A stretch of DNA of 6,143 nt from NCBI GenBank assembly GCA_016188105.1, contig JACPIL010000075.1, forward strand, positions 1 through 6,143, read 5' to 3'. The position numbers and the translations under genes were made by a program. The notes beneath the pieces were generated by a model. It worked only from the letters and a program-made list of their open reading frames with translations, did not search any database and was not told where the DNA came from. The stretch comes from Candidatus Woesearchaeota archaeon (GTDB taxonomy: Archaea; Nanobdellota; Nanobdellia; Woesearchaeales; GW2011-AR9). Positions 1-5,636 of this stretch are shown here, one piece after another. Within the stretch, counting starts at the first letter, position 1. Each line of letters opens with the position of its first letter.

Positions 1-708
1 TCCAGGATTCTGCTTGATAATATGAGTTAGCAAAGAAAATTTATCTCTTCGATCCACATCATAATAATGCTGAATCAACTTATCTTTATCCACATAAGTC
101 TGCATTTTAACTTTTTCTGGATTCTTCATGTAGTGCCTGACTACGTCCATAATATCCTGAGGCATAGTTGCACTAAATAGTAGTTTTTGACTGTTTTTTG
201 GAACCTGCGAGATAATTTTTTTAACATCGTCGCTGAATCCCATTTCAAACATTTTGTCTGCTTCATCAAGAACAAGTATCCTGACATTACCAAGGTTTAA
301 AGTTCTTCGGGAAAGATGATCTAGAAGTCTTCCAGGAGTTCCCACTACCACATCTGCTCTTTGTAAATTGTCAATCTGGGGATTGATAGCCACTCCGCCG
401 TACACTTCTACAATTGATGTTTTTCTGTATTTGGTAAATTTTCTAAACTCTTTTGCTACTTGGCCGCATAGTTCTCGAGTTGGAACCATAACCAGAAGCT
501 GTAATCCTTTTCCAGGTGTGATATGTTCTAGAGCCGGAAAACCAAAAGCGGCAGTCTTTCCTGAACCAGTATGCGATAGACCGATAACATCTCTTCCTTG
601 CTGTATAAGCGGGATGCATTTTTCTTGAATTTCCGTAAATTCTGAAAAGCCCAAGTCTAGCAAGGCTTTCTCAAATTCAGGGGTAAACTGTATACCTTTT
701 GTCTCCAT
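1..708 (-). CDS. DEAD-box ATP-dependent RNA helicase, N-terminal 236 residues (partial, cut by left window edge)
   Basis: This protein would unwind or remodel RNA duplexes using ATP, acting in the cytoplasm in ribosome assembly, RNA decay or translation. The frame is open from the ATG at 706-708 to base 1. Seen in order: an aromatic and Q motif (F21...F24-TEIQ, residues 21-28), motif I SHTGSGKT (45-52, Ser where Ala is usual), motif Ia PTREL (76-80), a GG motif (104-105), motif Ib TPGR (124-127), motif II DEAD (148-151) and motif III SAT (179-181). The second RecA domain begins around residue 210 (QHYYDVD) and is lost at the window edge, so motifs IV-VI cannot be seen. The region before the Q motif is only about 20 residues, as in short RhlE/eIF4A-like members. 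No Shine-Dalgarno site precedes the ATG, but a TATA box lies 27 bases upstream, consistent with a leaderless mRNA. The family is certain; the exact RNA target cannot be told. Confidence 0.95.
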   Translation of the reverse strand, partial: METKGIQFTPEFEKALLDLGFSEFTEIQEKCIPLIQQGRDVIGLSHTGSGKTAAFGFPALEHITPGKGLQLLVMVPTRELCGQVAKEFRKFTKYRKTSIVEVYGGVAINPQIDNLQRADVVVGTPGRLLDHLSRRTLNLGNVRILVLDEADKMFEMGFSDDVKKIISQVPKNSQKLLFSATMPQDIMDVVRHYMKNPEKVKMQTYVDKDKLIQHYYDVDRRDKFSLLTHIIKQNPG

Positions 709-731
709 GAAGGGATAATTAGTACTTTTAC

Positions 732-739
732 TTTTAAAG
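732..739 (-). promoter_or_regulatory. TATA box for the DEAD-box helicase gene
   Basis: The minus strand reads CTTTAAAA here, centred about 27 bases before the A of the helicase ATG at 708. Archaeal TATA boxes sit about 26-27 bases before the transcription start, so the mRNA probably begins at or next to the start codon. The assignment rests on motif and spacing only. Confidence 0.55.
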
Positions 740-822
740 GTTTGGTATTTTTTAGAGAAAACGAGACTCTGCGCTGATTCAAATCTTGAAGCCGTATTTC
801 ATCTTTTATCGCTTTTCTTTTT

Positions 823-829
823 AAAAAAA
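823..829 (-). terminator. Oligo-T terminator of the 105-residue ORF
   Basis: On the minus strand a run of seven T lies 14 bases past the TAA stop at 843-845. It is followed by further T-rich sequence (AAAAAGAAAAG on this strand's flank keeps it AT-rich). Archaeal RNA polymerase terminates at such oligo-T tracts without needing a hairpin. It would separate this gene from the helicase downstream on the same strand, which has its own TATA box. Confidence 0.45.
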
Positions 830-842
830 TATTCTCATAAAT

Positions 843-1160
843 TTATGGAAAAGGAATGTCCCGATGCTGATCTTTCCGTTCATTTTTTTCATATACCAAG
901 TGAATCTCATCCAGCATGAAAGGATGGCCTCTGAACTCTTGTTTAACTTTTTCAGTACCATTTTTTCCATTATCCGCAAAGTGAGCAAGATATTCTCCCA
1001 CCTCCAAATCATCATTAAAGCTAGGATCATGGATATACACTTTCACAGAAATAGTATCTTTGGTTGTTCTGATGTCAGTATAAAGTTTGCTTATAAAATT
1101 GTCCTGTAAATATTCTGCTAAATTCTTTGCAAATGTTGGTAGATAAAAGTTATAAGTCAT
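843..1160 (-). CDS. Hypothetical protein, 105 residues, unrecognised
   Basis: I do not recognise this family. The frame reads MTYNFYLPTF... and ends ...HRDIPFP. It has a mixed N-terminal half with alternating hydrophobic residues suggestive of a small alpha/beta domain (YLQDNFISKLYTDI, then a strand-like TISVKVYIHD). The C-terminal tail is charged and His/Lys/Glu-rich. No signal peptide, membrane segment, cysteine pair or catalytic motif is visible, so a soluble cytoplasmic protein is expected. The frame can be extended to a TTG at 1178, but a strong TATA box (TTTATATAA, 1181-1189) sits 25 bases before the ATG at 1160. The TTG would therefore lie upstream of the expected transcription start, so I chose the ATG. 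The gene is divergent from the aIF5B gene, flanked by its own promoter and an oligo-T terminator, and is probably monocistronic. It could be lineage-specific. Confidence 0.65.
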   Translation of the reverse strand: MTYNFYLPTFAKNLAEYLQDNFISKLYTDIRTTKDTISVKVYIHDPSFNDDLEVGEYLAHFADNGKNGTEKVKQEFRGHPFMLDEIHLVYEKNERKDQHRDIPFP

Positions 1161-1180
1161 AAAAAGTCTTTTTGTCAATA

Positions 1181-1189
1181 TTATATAAA
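1181..1189 (-). promoter_or_regulatory. TATA box for the 105-residue hypothetical gene
   Basis: The minus strand reads TTTATATAA, close to the archaeal TATA consensus and the best match in the window. It is preceded by purine-rich GTAAAA in the BRE position. Its centre is 25 bases before the ATG at 1160, which predicts a leaderless mRNA and argues against the upstream TTG start at 1178. Confidence 0.7.
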
Positions 1190-1217
1190 TTTTACTTCTT
1201 CGAATTCACCCATTAAG

Positions 1218-1225
1218 TTTAAAAA
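1218..1225 (+). promoter_or_regulatory. TATA box for the aIF5B gene
   Basis: TTTAAAAA is centred about 26.5 bases before the ATG at 1248, the spacing expected if transcription starts at the start codon. It lies only about 30 bases from the opposing TATA box at 1181-1189, so the 87-base gap holds two back-to-back core promoters. Confidence 0.6.
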
Positions 1226-1247
1226 GAATTTACTCTGAGTTAATGCC

Positions 1248-3035
1248 ATGGCAACCCGCAGACCAATCGTAACTGTACTTGGACACGTCGACCACGGCAA
1301 GTCCAGCATCTTAGACCGAATTAGAGGTACTGCTGTTGTTGCCAGGGAAGCTGGCGGAATAACCCAAGCTATCGGCTGCAGTATTGTTCCTATCAAAACC
1401 ATCCAAACTATTTGCGGACCGTTGCTGAATGCCATAAAATCAGGATTGACTATTCCTGGTTTGCTTTTCATAGACTCGCCAGGACACGCCGCCTTTACCT
1501 CGCTGAGAAAACGCGGCGGTTCTTTAGCCGATATTGCTATTCTGGTTGTCGACATAAATGAAGGATTCAAACCGCAGACTGCAGAATCAATTGAAATATT
1601 GAAAGCAAATAAAGTTCCCTTCATCATTGCTGCAAATAAAATTGATCTTCTCAATGGTTGGAAATATGATTCAAAAAAGTTTCTATTAGATAATATCAAT
1701 TCTTTAGATTACAATCTTCAAGGAAATTTTGAAAAAAAAATGTATGAAGTGGTTGGTCAGGTTGGCGAACATGGTTTGCAAGCAGAACGCTTCGATCGGG
1801 TTAGTGATTTCACCAAGCAGATCGCTATCGTGCCGGTTTCCGCTCAAACCGGACAAGGTATTCCTGAACTGTTGATGGTCCTTACTGGTTTAGCACAAAA
1901 GTATCTGGAAAAGCAATTAGAAGTGGAAGAGAAGGGATACTGTGAAGGAACGATCTTGGAAGTGAAAGAAGAGAAAGGATTAGGGACGACTATCGATTGC
2001 ATTATCTATAGCGGAAAACTACGTGTGAACGATACCCTGATCATAGGTAATTTGGAACAGTCCATTGTTACAAAAATACGCTCTCTCTTAGAACCGGCAG
2101 AATTAGTAGAGATGCGTGAAAAGAAAAGCAAGTTTCAGAATGTAAAAGAAGTTATTGCCGCTACCGGAGTAAAAATATCTGCTCCGGGCTTAGAGATGGC
2201 TATTGCCGGCATGCCCTTGCGCAGCTCTTCAGGAAAGGCAGAAGAAGTAGAACGTCTGAAACAAGAAGTACAGCAGCAAGTCGGCGAGGTATTATCTTTC
2301 ACCGAACAGGAATCTGGAGTGATGATCAAAGCCGACACCATTGGCGGCTTGGAAGCACTACAGCATTTATTGCAAGAAAAAAATATTCCCATTGCTTCAA
2401 CATCCTTAGGTGACATAACAAAAAAAGATCTTTCTAAACTAGAAACGCTCAAAGAGAAAGATGAATTTACCGGGGTATTGTTAGGATTCAATGTCAAGAT
2501 TGCTCCCGATATAGCTGAATACGCCAAAGTAAAAGGATTGACTCTTATCCTCAATGAAGTCATCTACAAGACCATTGAAGACTACGAGAAATATGTTGAT
2601 ACTTTAAAGAAAGAGATTGAAAAGCGGGAGTTGGTTAATTTAGTACGGCCTTGTAAATTCTTACTGATGAAAGGCTATGTTTTCCGGCAAAGTAATCCTG
2701 CTATCATCGGTGTAGATATCGAAGTAGGCAAAATCAGAACTGCCGATCCCATCATGCGCGGAGATGGAATGCGTATCTCTACTGTCAAAAGCTTAGGAGA
2801 AGCGCAGGAATCATTGACTGTTGCTGAGCAAGGGAAACAATTGGCCATGGCCATGGATGGAGTTACCATCGGACGGCAAGTGAAAGAAGGCGACTACTTG
2901 TATACTGATATACCTGAAGAGCATTTCAAAAAATTAAAAGAATTAAAGAAACATTTATCGAAGAGAGAATTAGAAGTGCTGAAAGAGATCGCTGAGATTA
3001 AAAGAAAAGAAAACCCGGTGTGGGGAGTGGGTTAG
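1248..3035 (+). CDS. infB: Translation initiation factor aIF5B (archaeal IF2/eIF5B type), complete, 595 residues
   Basis: This GTPase promotes joining of the large ribosomal subunit, and placement of initiator tRNA, late in translation initiation. G-domain motifs are all present: G1 GHVDHGKS (12-19), switch I GGIT (36-39), G3 DSPGH (76-80), G4 NKID (120-123) and G5 SAQTG (198-202). Domain II (a beta-barrel) follows at about 220-330, with the EMR...VKEVIAATGVKI segment. Domain III lies around 340-445, and the tRNA-binding barrel IV around 460-560. The C-terminal helices end in NPVWGVG, the type of tail that contacts aIF1A in this family. The length is normal for aIF5B (about 590-600). There is no bacterial IF2-type N-terminal extension and no intein, which some archaeal homologues carry in the G domain. 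The start is fixed by homology at MATRRPIVTVLGHVDHG and by the TATA spacing. The stop overlaps the convergent gene by four bases. Confidence 0.98.
   Translation: MATRRPIVTVLGHVDHGKSSILDRIRGTAVVAREAGGITQAIGCSIVPIKTIQTICGPLLNAIKSGLTIPGLLFIDSPGHAAFTSLRKRGGSLADIAILVVDINEGFKPQTAESIEILKANKVPFIIAANKIDLLNGWKYDSKKFLLDNINSLDYNLQGNFEKKMYEVVGQVGEHGLQAERFDRVSDFTKQIAIVPVSAQTGQGIPELLMVLTGLAQKYLEKQLEVEEKGYCEGTILEVKEEKGLGTTIDCIIYSGKLRVNDTLIIGNLEQSIVTKIRSLLEPAELVEMREKKSKFQNVKEVIAATGVKISAPGLEMAIAGMPLRSSSGKAEEVERLKQEVQQQVGEVLSFTEQESGVMIKADTIGGLEALQHLLQEKNIPIASTSLGDITKKDLSKLETLKEKDEFTGVLLGFNVKIAPDIAEYAKVKGLTLILNEVIYKTIEDYEKYVDTLKKEIEKRELVNLVRPCKFLLMKGYVFRQSNPAIIGVDIEVGKIRTADPIMRGDGMRISTVKSLGEAQESLTVAEQGKQLAMAMDGVTIGRQVKEGDYLYTDIPEEHFKKLKELKKHLSKRELEVLKEIAEIKRKENPVWGVG
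2998..3016 (-). terminator. T-rich terminator of the kinase-like gene, inside the 3' end of aIF5B
   Basis: The minus strand reads GGGTTTTCTTTTCTTTTAA, 16-34 bases past the TAA of the kinase-like gene. Repeated T4 tracts are typical of archaeal termination regions. The same bases encode the Lys/Arg/Glu-rich C-terminus of aIF5B on the plus strand (KRKEN), so the T tracts may partly be a by-product of lysine codons. Confidence 0.35.
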
Positions 3036-4261
3036 GATAAAAAAGAACCTAGCTGGATGTCAAATCCATCACAAATTCCTGCATCAACAGGCTTTTTCTT
3101 GACTAATCTTGGACGCGGTATTTTGCCGAAGTTTATCAGATCTTTTAACTCCTGCAATCTTCCTGTTTGAATACTACGTTTTACGAACTTCTTTGCTTCA
3201 TAACCAGCCATAAAACCGATTCCAAAGTTAAATCGCAAAGCAGGAAATTTTAATTCTGGATAGTAATACAACCCTATTGCTCTTGCACTTGCCACTTTGT
3301 CGATAGAGCTGGCTAGTAAGGAACCATATTCTTTATCCTGCTGCTGGCGTAAATCTTTTTTTGATTTATCACGAAAATCACACGAAGCATCAAAATCAAC
3401 CAAACCAATTTCTAAATTATCCTTGTCGGCAGGATAGATCACTACATTTCCAATATGGGCGTTAGTACGTTCTGGATTATCGCTCCAAGACTGATTGCTT
3501 TTGTCCATCAATTTTTTGAGCTGCCCCACCACGAAACCTATATCCCAGTAAAATTGAGACAATTGCAGGGAAAAGTGTGCTTTCACTTCTCTTGTATATG
3601 TCGTCTGAAAATAGGCTTCCAACTCCAGCGCATACATTAATTCATCTAACCTGGTATCTCCTTTAACCCTGATAATACTTGTGGCAATTTTATGTCCTCT
3701 TACCCTAAAAGGAGATTTGTATAAACCAACATATTCCATGGTCGGTTCCACGCCATTATCAGTTAATATTCTATTAAAACGATCAGAAAAGATCCTCTCG
3801 TTATGGGCGTTGCGTAAGAATTGTCCACCTTCTAAATATAATGGTTCATCTTTTTCATATTTTTTATACCCGGGTATTTCCGCAACTGCGACTCCTTTAA
3901 GTTTGTATAAATTTCCAGTTACAGAATCTATAGTAAGGCAAGATCTACGGCCACTCCAGACTCCGGGAATAGTTCCATTGGGGCATTCTAGGGTTACTAT
4001 TTTGTCATCTTTTATTTTTAGCAAATCGCCTCGACTGGATCTAATTTCAAATAGCTCAGGGCAAATGCTGAGCGGGCTTTTTGATAAAAAAGCGGGCATA
4101 TCCCTGATACGTTCTACTGTTCCCTCGGAACATTCTACTAGATATAATGGGTCTCTTCGCACTAATAATCTGGAATTGATAGCTGAGAATGTTTTATAAT
4201 GTGGATTGGGGGATTCTGATCCTTCTAGTTTGTAGCTTACTTCTATTTCTTCTGTTTCCAT
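3032..4261 (-). CDS. Kinase-like fold protein, possibly a divergent SelO-related (Fido) family member, 409 residues
   Basis: No close family is recognised, but the order of motifs matches a protein-kinase-like fold. Residues 75-123 look like a beta-rich N-lobe ending in a beta3-type lysine (LYKLKG, K122). LRNAHNERIFSDRF (149-162) resembles the SelO helix-C segment, with E155 as the candidate partner of K122. GVEPTMEYVGLYK (170-182) and ATSIIRVKGDTRLDEL (193-208) mirror the SelO pattern of a 'GxPTTRxLxL' strand followed by a 'RVAxSxxRxGxxE' segment. AHIGNVV (268-274) looks like the catalytic loop with N272. GLVDFDA (286-292) looks like the metal-binding DFG equivalent, with D289. The SelO Asp-Asn pair appears as Gly-Asn, so the catalytic base is uncertain. 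There is no signal peptide or membrane segment. SelO enzymes transfer AMP to proteins; whether this one does is inference. The ATG at 4261 is the first start in the frame. The gene is convergent with aIF5B and divergent from the PUA gene. Confidence 0.75.
   Translation of the reverse strand: METEEIEVSYKLEGSESPNPHYKTFSAINSRLLVRRDPLYLVECSEGTVERIRDMPAFLSKSPLSICPELFEIRSSRGDLLKIKDDKIVTLECPNGTIPGVWSGRRSCLTIDSVTGNLYKLKGVAVAEIPGYKKYEKDEPLYLEGGQFLRNAHNERIFSDRFNRILTDNGVEPTMEYVGLYKSPFRVRGHKIATSIIRVKGDTRLDELMYALELEAYFQTTYTREVKAHFSLQLSQFYWDIGFVVGQLKKLMDKSNQSWSDNPERTNAHIGNVVIYPADKDNLEIGLVDFDASCDFRDKSKKDLRQQQDKEYGSLLASSIDKVASARAIGLYYYPELKFPALRFNFGIGFMAGYEAKKFVKRSIQTGRLQELKDLINFGKIPRPRLVKKKPVDAGICDGFDIQLGSFLS
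3093..3100 (+). terminator. Possible T-rich terminator of aIF5B
   Basis: TTTTTCTT lies 58 bases past the aIF5B stop, within the 3' end of the convergent gene. It is the first plus-strand T tract of useful length after the stop. The evidence is composition only. Confidence 0.25.
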
Positions 4262-4281
4262 CTTGATAGGACATCTAGAAC

Positions 4282-4289
4282 CTTATTAC
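4282..4289 (-). promoter_or_regulatory. Weak TATA-like element for the kinase-like gene
   Basis: The minus strand reads GTAATAAG, centred about 25 bases before the ATG at 4261. The position fits a leaderless start, but the match to the TATA consensus is weak. A stronger T/A tract (TTTTTAAAAAAG, near 4305-4315 on the minus strand) is about 48 bases upstream and could instead give a short leader. Confidence 0.3.
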
Positions 4290-4316
4290 GCCAAAAATAA
4301 TGCTTTTTTAAAAATC

Positions 4317-4324
4317 TTTTTAAC
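4317..4324 (+). promoter_or_regulatory. TATA-like element for the PUA-domain gene
   Basis: TTTTTAAC is centred about 27 bases before the ATG at 4348. Spacing fits a leaderless start, and the sequence is a moderate TATA match. No Shine-Dalgarno sequence precedes the ATG, which supports initiation without one. Confidence 0.4.
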
Positions 4325-4347
4325 TATACTCTACTTTCAAAGAAACC

Positions 4348-4815
4348 ATGCAAACTCTTACCATCCTCAATACTCGAGACATAAAACATATCCGCCAATT
4401 ATTCGAAGATACCTATGGCTCTTTCTTTACCGGCGATTATGTCTACTTACAGGGGAAGGATGGGCGTCTTTCCTTAATTAACAAAGATATCGGCAAGATA
4501 GATCTCAAGAAATTACGTGTAGACAAATTTGGATTATATGTAGCAGAGATCAAAGGCAATGCTGTCCGTCTAAGTAAAGAAGGCGCGCAGTTATTGGCCA
4601 AAGAAGCGTGGGATAAACTGAAAAATGTTATTGAGCTGGATGATCGCGAGATTAAAGCCTATTTTCACGGCGTAGATATCAGAAAGGATCTTGGTACTGA
4701 AGCAAAATTTGTCTTGATAGAATATAAAGGAGATATTGTTGGTTGCTCAAAATACAAAGAGGGGGTTATTTTGAATTACTTACCCAAGATACATAGGGGA
4801 GAAGTTATTGTGTAG
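4348..4815 (+). CDS. PUA-like RNA-binding protein of the NOL1/NOP2/fmu-associated family, 155 residues
   Basis: This is a small stand-alone protein resembling the PUA-like RNA-binding module found at the C-terminus of NOL1/NOP2/Sun (RsmF-type) RNA cytosine-5 methyltransferases. Archaea also encode it as a separate protein of about 150 residues. Supporting features are an N-terminal ILNTRDIKHIRQLFEDTYG helix (6-24), a DYVYL strand (30-34), KIDLKKLRVDKFGLYVAEI (50-68), the NAVRLSKEGAQLL segment (71-83), the HGVDI turn (107-111), and the terminal GCSKYKEGVILNYLPKIHRGEVI (132-154), which matches the family's 'GxGKxKxGxxxNYVPKxRR' ending. The protein is expected to bind rRNA or tRNA in the cytoplasm and take part in modification or ribosome assembly; it has no methyltransferase domain itself. 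The start follows from the conserved N-terminus and the TATA-like element 27 bases upstream. The family call is from memory of its signature and is fairly but not fully sure. Confidence 0.82.
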   Translation: MQTLTILNTRDIKHIRQLFEDTYGSFFTGDYVYLQGKDGRLSLINKDIGKIDLKKLRVDKFGLYVAEIKGNAVRLSKEGAQLLAKEAWDKLKNVIELDDREIKAYFHGVDIRKDLGTEAKFVLIEYKGDIVGCSKYKEGVILNYLPKIHRGEVIV

Positions 4816-4830
4816 TGCGTTTTCACAATT

Positions 4831-4838
4831 CTTATAAG
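4831..4838 (+). promoter_or_regulatory. TATA box for the lipoprotein gene
   Basis: CTTATAAG is a good TATA match that begins 16 bases after the PUA gene stop. It predicts transcription from about 4861, giving a leader of about 17 bases that contains the Shine-Dalgarno site at 4865-4871. This differs from the leaderless geometry seen for the other genes. Confidence 0.55.
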
Positions 4839-4864
4839 TAAGGCTATCAATATTTTGAGATTTT

Positions 4865-4871
4865 GGAGGGG
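4865..4871 (+). promoter_or_regulatory. Strong Shine-Dalgarno site that fixes the lipoprotein start
   Basis: GGAGGGG lies six bases before the ATG at 4878. It is the only clear Shine-Dalgarno sequence before any start in the window. It rules out the in-frame TTG at 4863, which would lie upstream of the site. Confidence 0.75.
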
Positions 4872-4877
4872 AATAAA

Positions 4878-5171
4878 ATGAAATCGAGAACATTGGGTGC
4901 ACTTTTGGGTTTAACTACGCTATTGGGGTGCGAAGAAGCTAAAGATTTGAACCTTGGAGGATGTGATACTGGTGGACTTCAATTTCAGGCAATATATCAT
5001 CAACGCCCAGCCGGGGGTTATACTAGCCTAGAAATTTACAAAGATGGAAAAATAGTTGGTTCAATAGAGTCTGTTCACAGCGGAGATTGGGTTCAATGTG
5101 ATGATAATAGAAAGCTAAATGTGATGCAGGGCCAAACTATTTATTTTAGTCATAGCCCAGAGAAGAAATAA
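4878..5171 (+). CDS. Small predicted lipoprotein of unknown function, 97 residues
   Basis: I do not recognise this protein. It starts with a short signal peptide: K2 and R4, then a hydrophobic stretch LGALLGLTTLLG (6-17), then Cys18 in a lipobox-like LLGC (15-18). The likely mature form is an 80-residue exported protein anchored at the outer face of the membrane by a lipid on Cys18. The mature part is polar and beta-leaning (LQFQAIYHQ, TSLEIYKDGKIVGSIES, QTIYFSH). It has two more cysteines (GGCDTGG and VQCDDN) that could form a disulfide. The ATG at 4878 was chosen over a TTG at 4863 because a strong Shine-Dalgarno site lies between them and because it gives a proper signal peptide. The next gene starts 17 bases after the stop and may be co-transcribed. 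The function of the mature domain is unknown. Confidence 0.75.
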   Translation: MKSRTLGALLGLTTLLGCEEAKDLNLGGCDTGGLQFQAIYHQRPAGGYTSLEIYKDGKIVGSIESVHSGDWVQCDDNRKLNVMQGQTIYFSHSPEKK

Positions 5172-5176
5172 GAAAA

Positions 5177-5184
5177 TTATTTTT
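5177..5184 (+). terminator. Possible T-rich terminator after the lipoprotein gene
   Basis: TTATTTTT lies just past the lipoprotein stop and immediately before the next ATG at 5189. It could terminate some transcripts, but it may equally be the AT-rich leader of the next gene, for which I see no convincing TATA box. Confidence 0.2.
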
Positions 5185-5188
5185 GCCC

Positions 5189-5602
5189 ATGACCAAAGCA
5201 GTAGATGAGTACTATCTTCTAAAAGGCAAACTAGAAGAAATAACATGGGCTTTGGAAGGCAGCTGCAACGATATTGACTGCGACAGATATATGTATAAAG
5301 AGCTTCTCAAGAAAAAGTATAAGCCAGTTTTAGAACATCATTTTTCTTGTCTTTCTTCATTGAAGCGTGAAAAAGAAGCAGTTATGCGTCTGCTTTCTAT
5401 GAAAAAATTCAAAAAATTTCGTCATAAACTATGTACTATCTGTAAGAAAAAGATTGATACTCTAGGAGAAGATTATACTATTGTTAGTTTTACTAGACCC
5501 TCAGAATTTAAAGGGCAGAAAGTGTATCAATATAAAGGAATTTCTGTGCATAAGAAGTGTAAAAGAAAAGTCTTAACACCTGAAGGGTGGGAAAAAACCT
5601 AA
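5189..5602 (+). CDS. Hypothetical basic protein with a C-x2-C...H-x2-C putative zinc site, 137 residues
   Basis: I do not recognise the family. The N-terminal half (about 5-75) is predominantly helical and lysine/glutamate-rich and may form a coiled coil. It also holds Cys26, Cys31, His50-His51 and Cys54. The C-terminal half has C82-x2-C85 (LCTICKKKI) and H121-x2-C124 (HKKC), separated by 35 residues with strand-like YTIVSF and KVYQYKGISV. This resembles a treble-clef or LIM-like single zinc site in which an 'xxGxxxHxxC' turn closes the metal site. The protein is very basic (KKKYK, KKFKKFRHK, KKCKRK), which suits nucleic-acid binding, though that is inference. The frame can be extended to a TTG at 5183; the ATG at 5189 is preferred. 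There is no Shine-Dalgarno site and only a poor TATA candidate (GAAATAAG near 5164-5171), so read-through from the lipoprotein promoter is plausible. Confidence 0.7.
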   Translation: MTKAVDEYYLLKGKLEEITWALEGSCNDIDCDRYMYKELLKKKYKPVLEHHFSCLSSLKREKEAVMRLLSMKKFKKFRHKLCTICKKKIDTLGEDYTIVSFTRPSEFKGQKVYQYKGISVHKKCKRKVLTPEGWEKT

Positions 5603-5605
5603 ACG

Positions 5606-5613
5606 TTTAAAAT
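5606..5613 (+). promoter_or_regulatory. TATA box for the PIN-domain gene
   Basis: TTTAAAAT (in CGTTTAAAATAAAAC) is centred about 27 bases before the ATG at 5637 and begins three bases after the stop of the preceding gene. Its spacing supports a leaderless mRNA starting at 5637 and independent expression of the PIN gene. Confidence 0.55.
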
Positions 5614-5636
5614 AAAACTTCCTCAGTAGCTAATTG

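Noticed and set aside
368..628. Open frame of 86 codons on the plus strand
   Set aside because: It is antisense to the helicase motifs Q through Ib, which are unmistakable on the minus strand.
821..1030. Open frame of 69 codons on the minus strand in a different frame from the 105-residue gene
   Set aside because: It overlaps the promoter-supported gene at 843-1160 and has neither its own TATA box nor a Shine-Dalgarno site.
1243..1272. ATG five bases before the aIF5B start, opening a nine-codon out-of-frame ORF
   Set aside because: Considered as a regulatory upstream ORF, but TATA spacing puts the transcription start at about 1248, so this ATG is probably not in the mRNA.
1181..1699. Open frame of 172 codons on the minus strand, antisense to the start of aIF5B
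   Set aside because: It is an antisense shadow of the well-supported aIF5B G domain; it shows no family motif and would cover the divergent promoter region.
2135..2563. Open frame of 142 codons antisense to the middle of aIF5B
   Set aside because: Ser- and Thr-rich low-complexity translation typical of an antisense frame; the opposite strand encodes aIF5B domains II-III.
2843..2856. Palindromic GGCCATGGCC and repeated CCATGG
   Set aside because: It falls in aIF5B coding sequence encoding an Ala-Met-Ala-Met stretch; the codon repetition explains it without a regulatory site.
3681..4199. Open frame of 172 codons on the plus strand inside the kinase-like gene
   Set aside because: The minus-strand frame is more than twice as long and shows an ordered kinase-like motif pattern; this one looks like a complementary-frame artefact.
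4263..4481. Open frame of 72 codons on the plus strand overlapping the PUA gene start
   Set aside because: It is out of frame with the recognisable PUA-like protein and begins in the divergent promoter gap.
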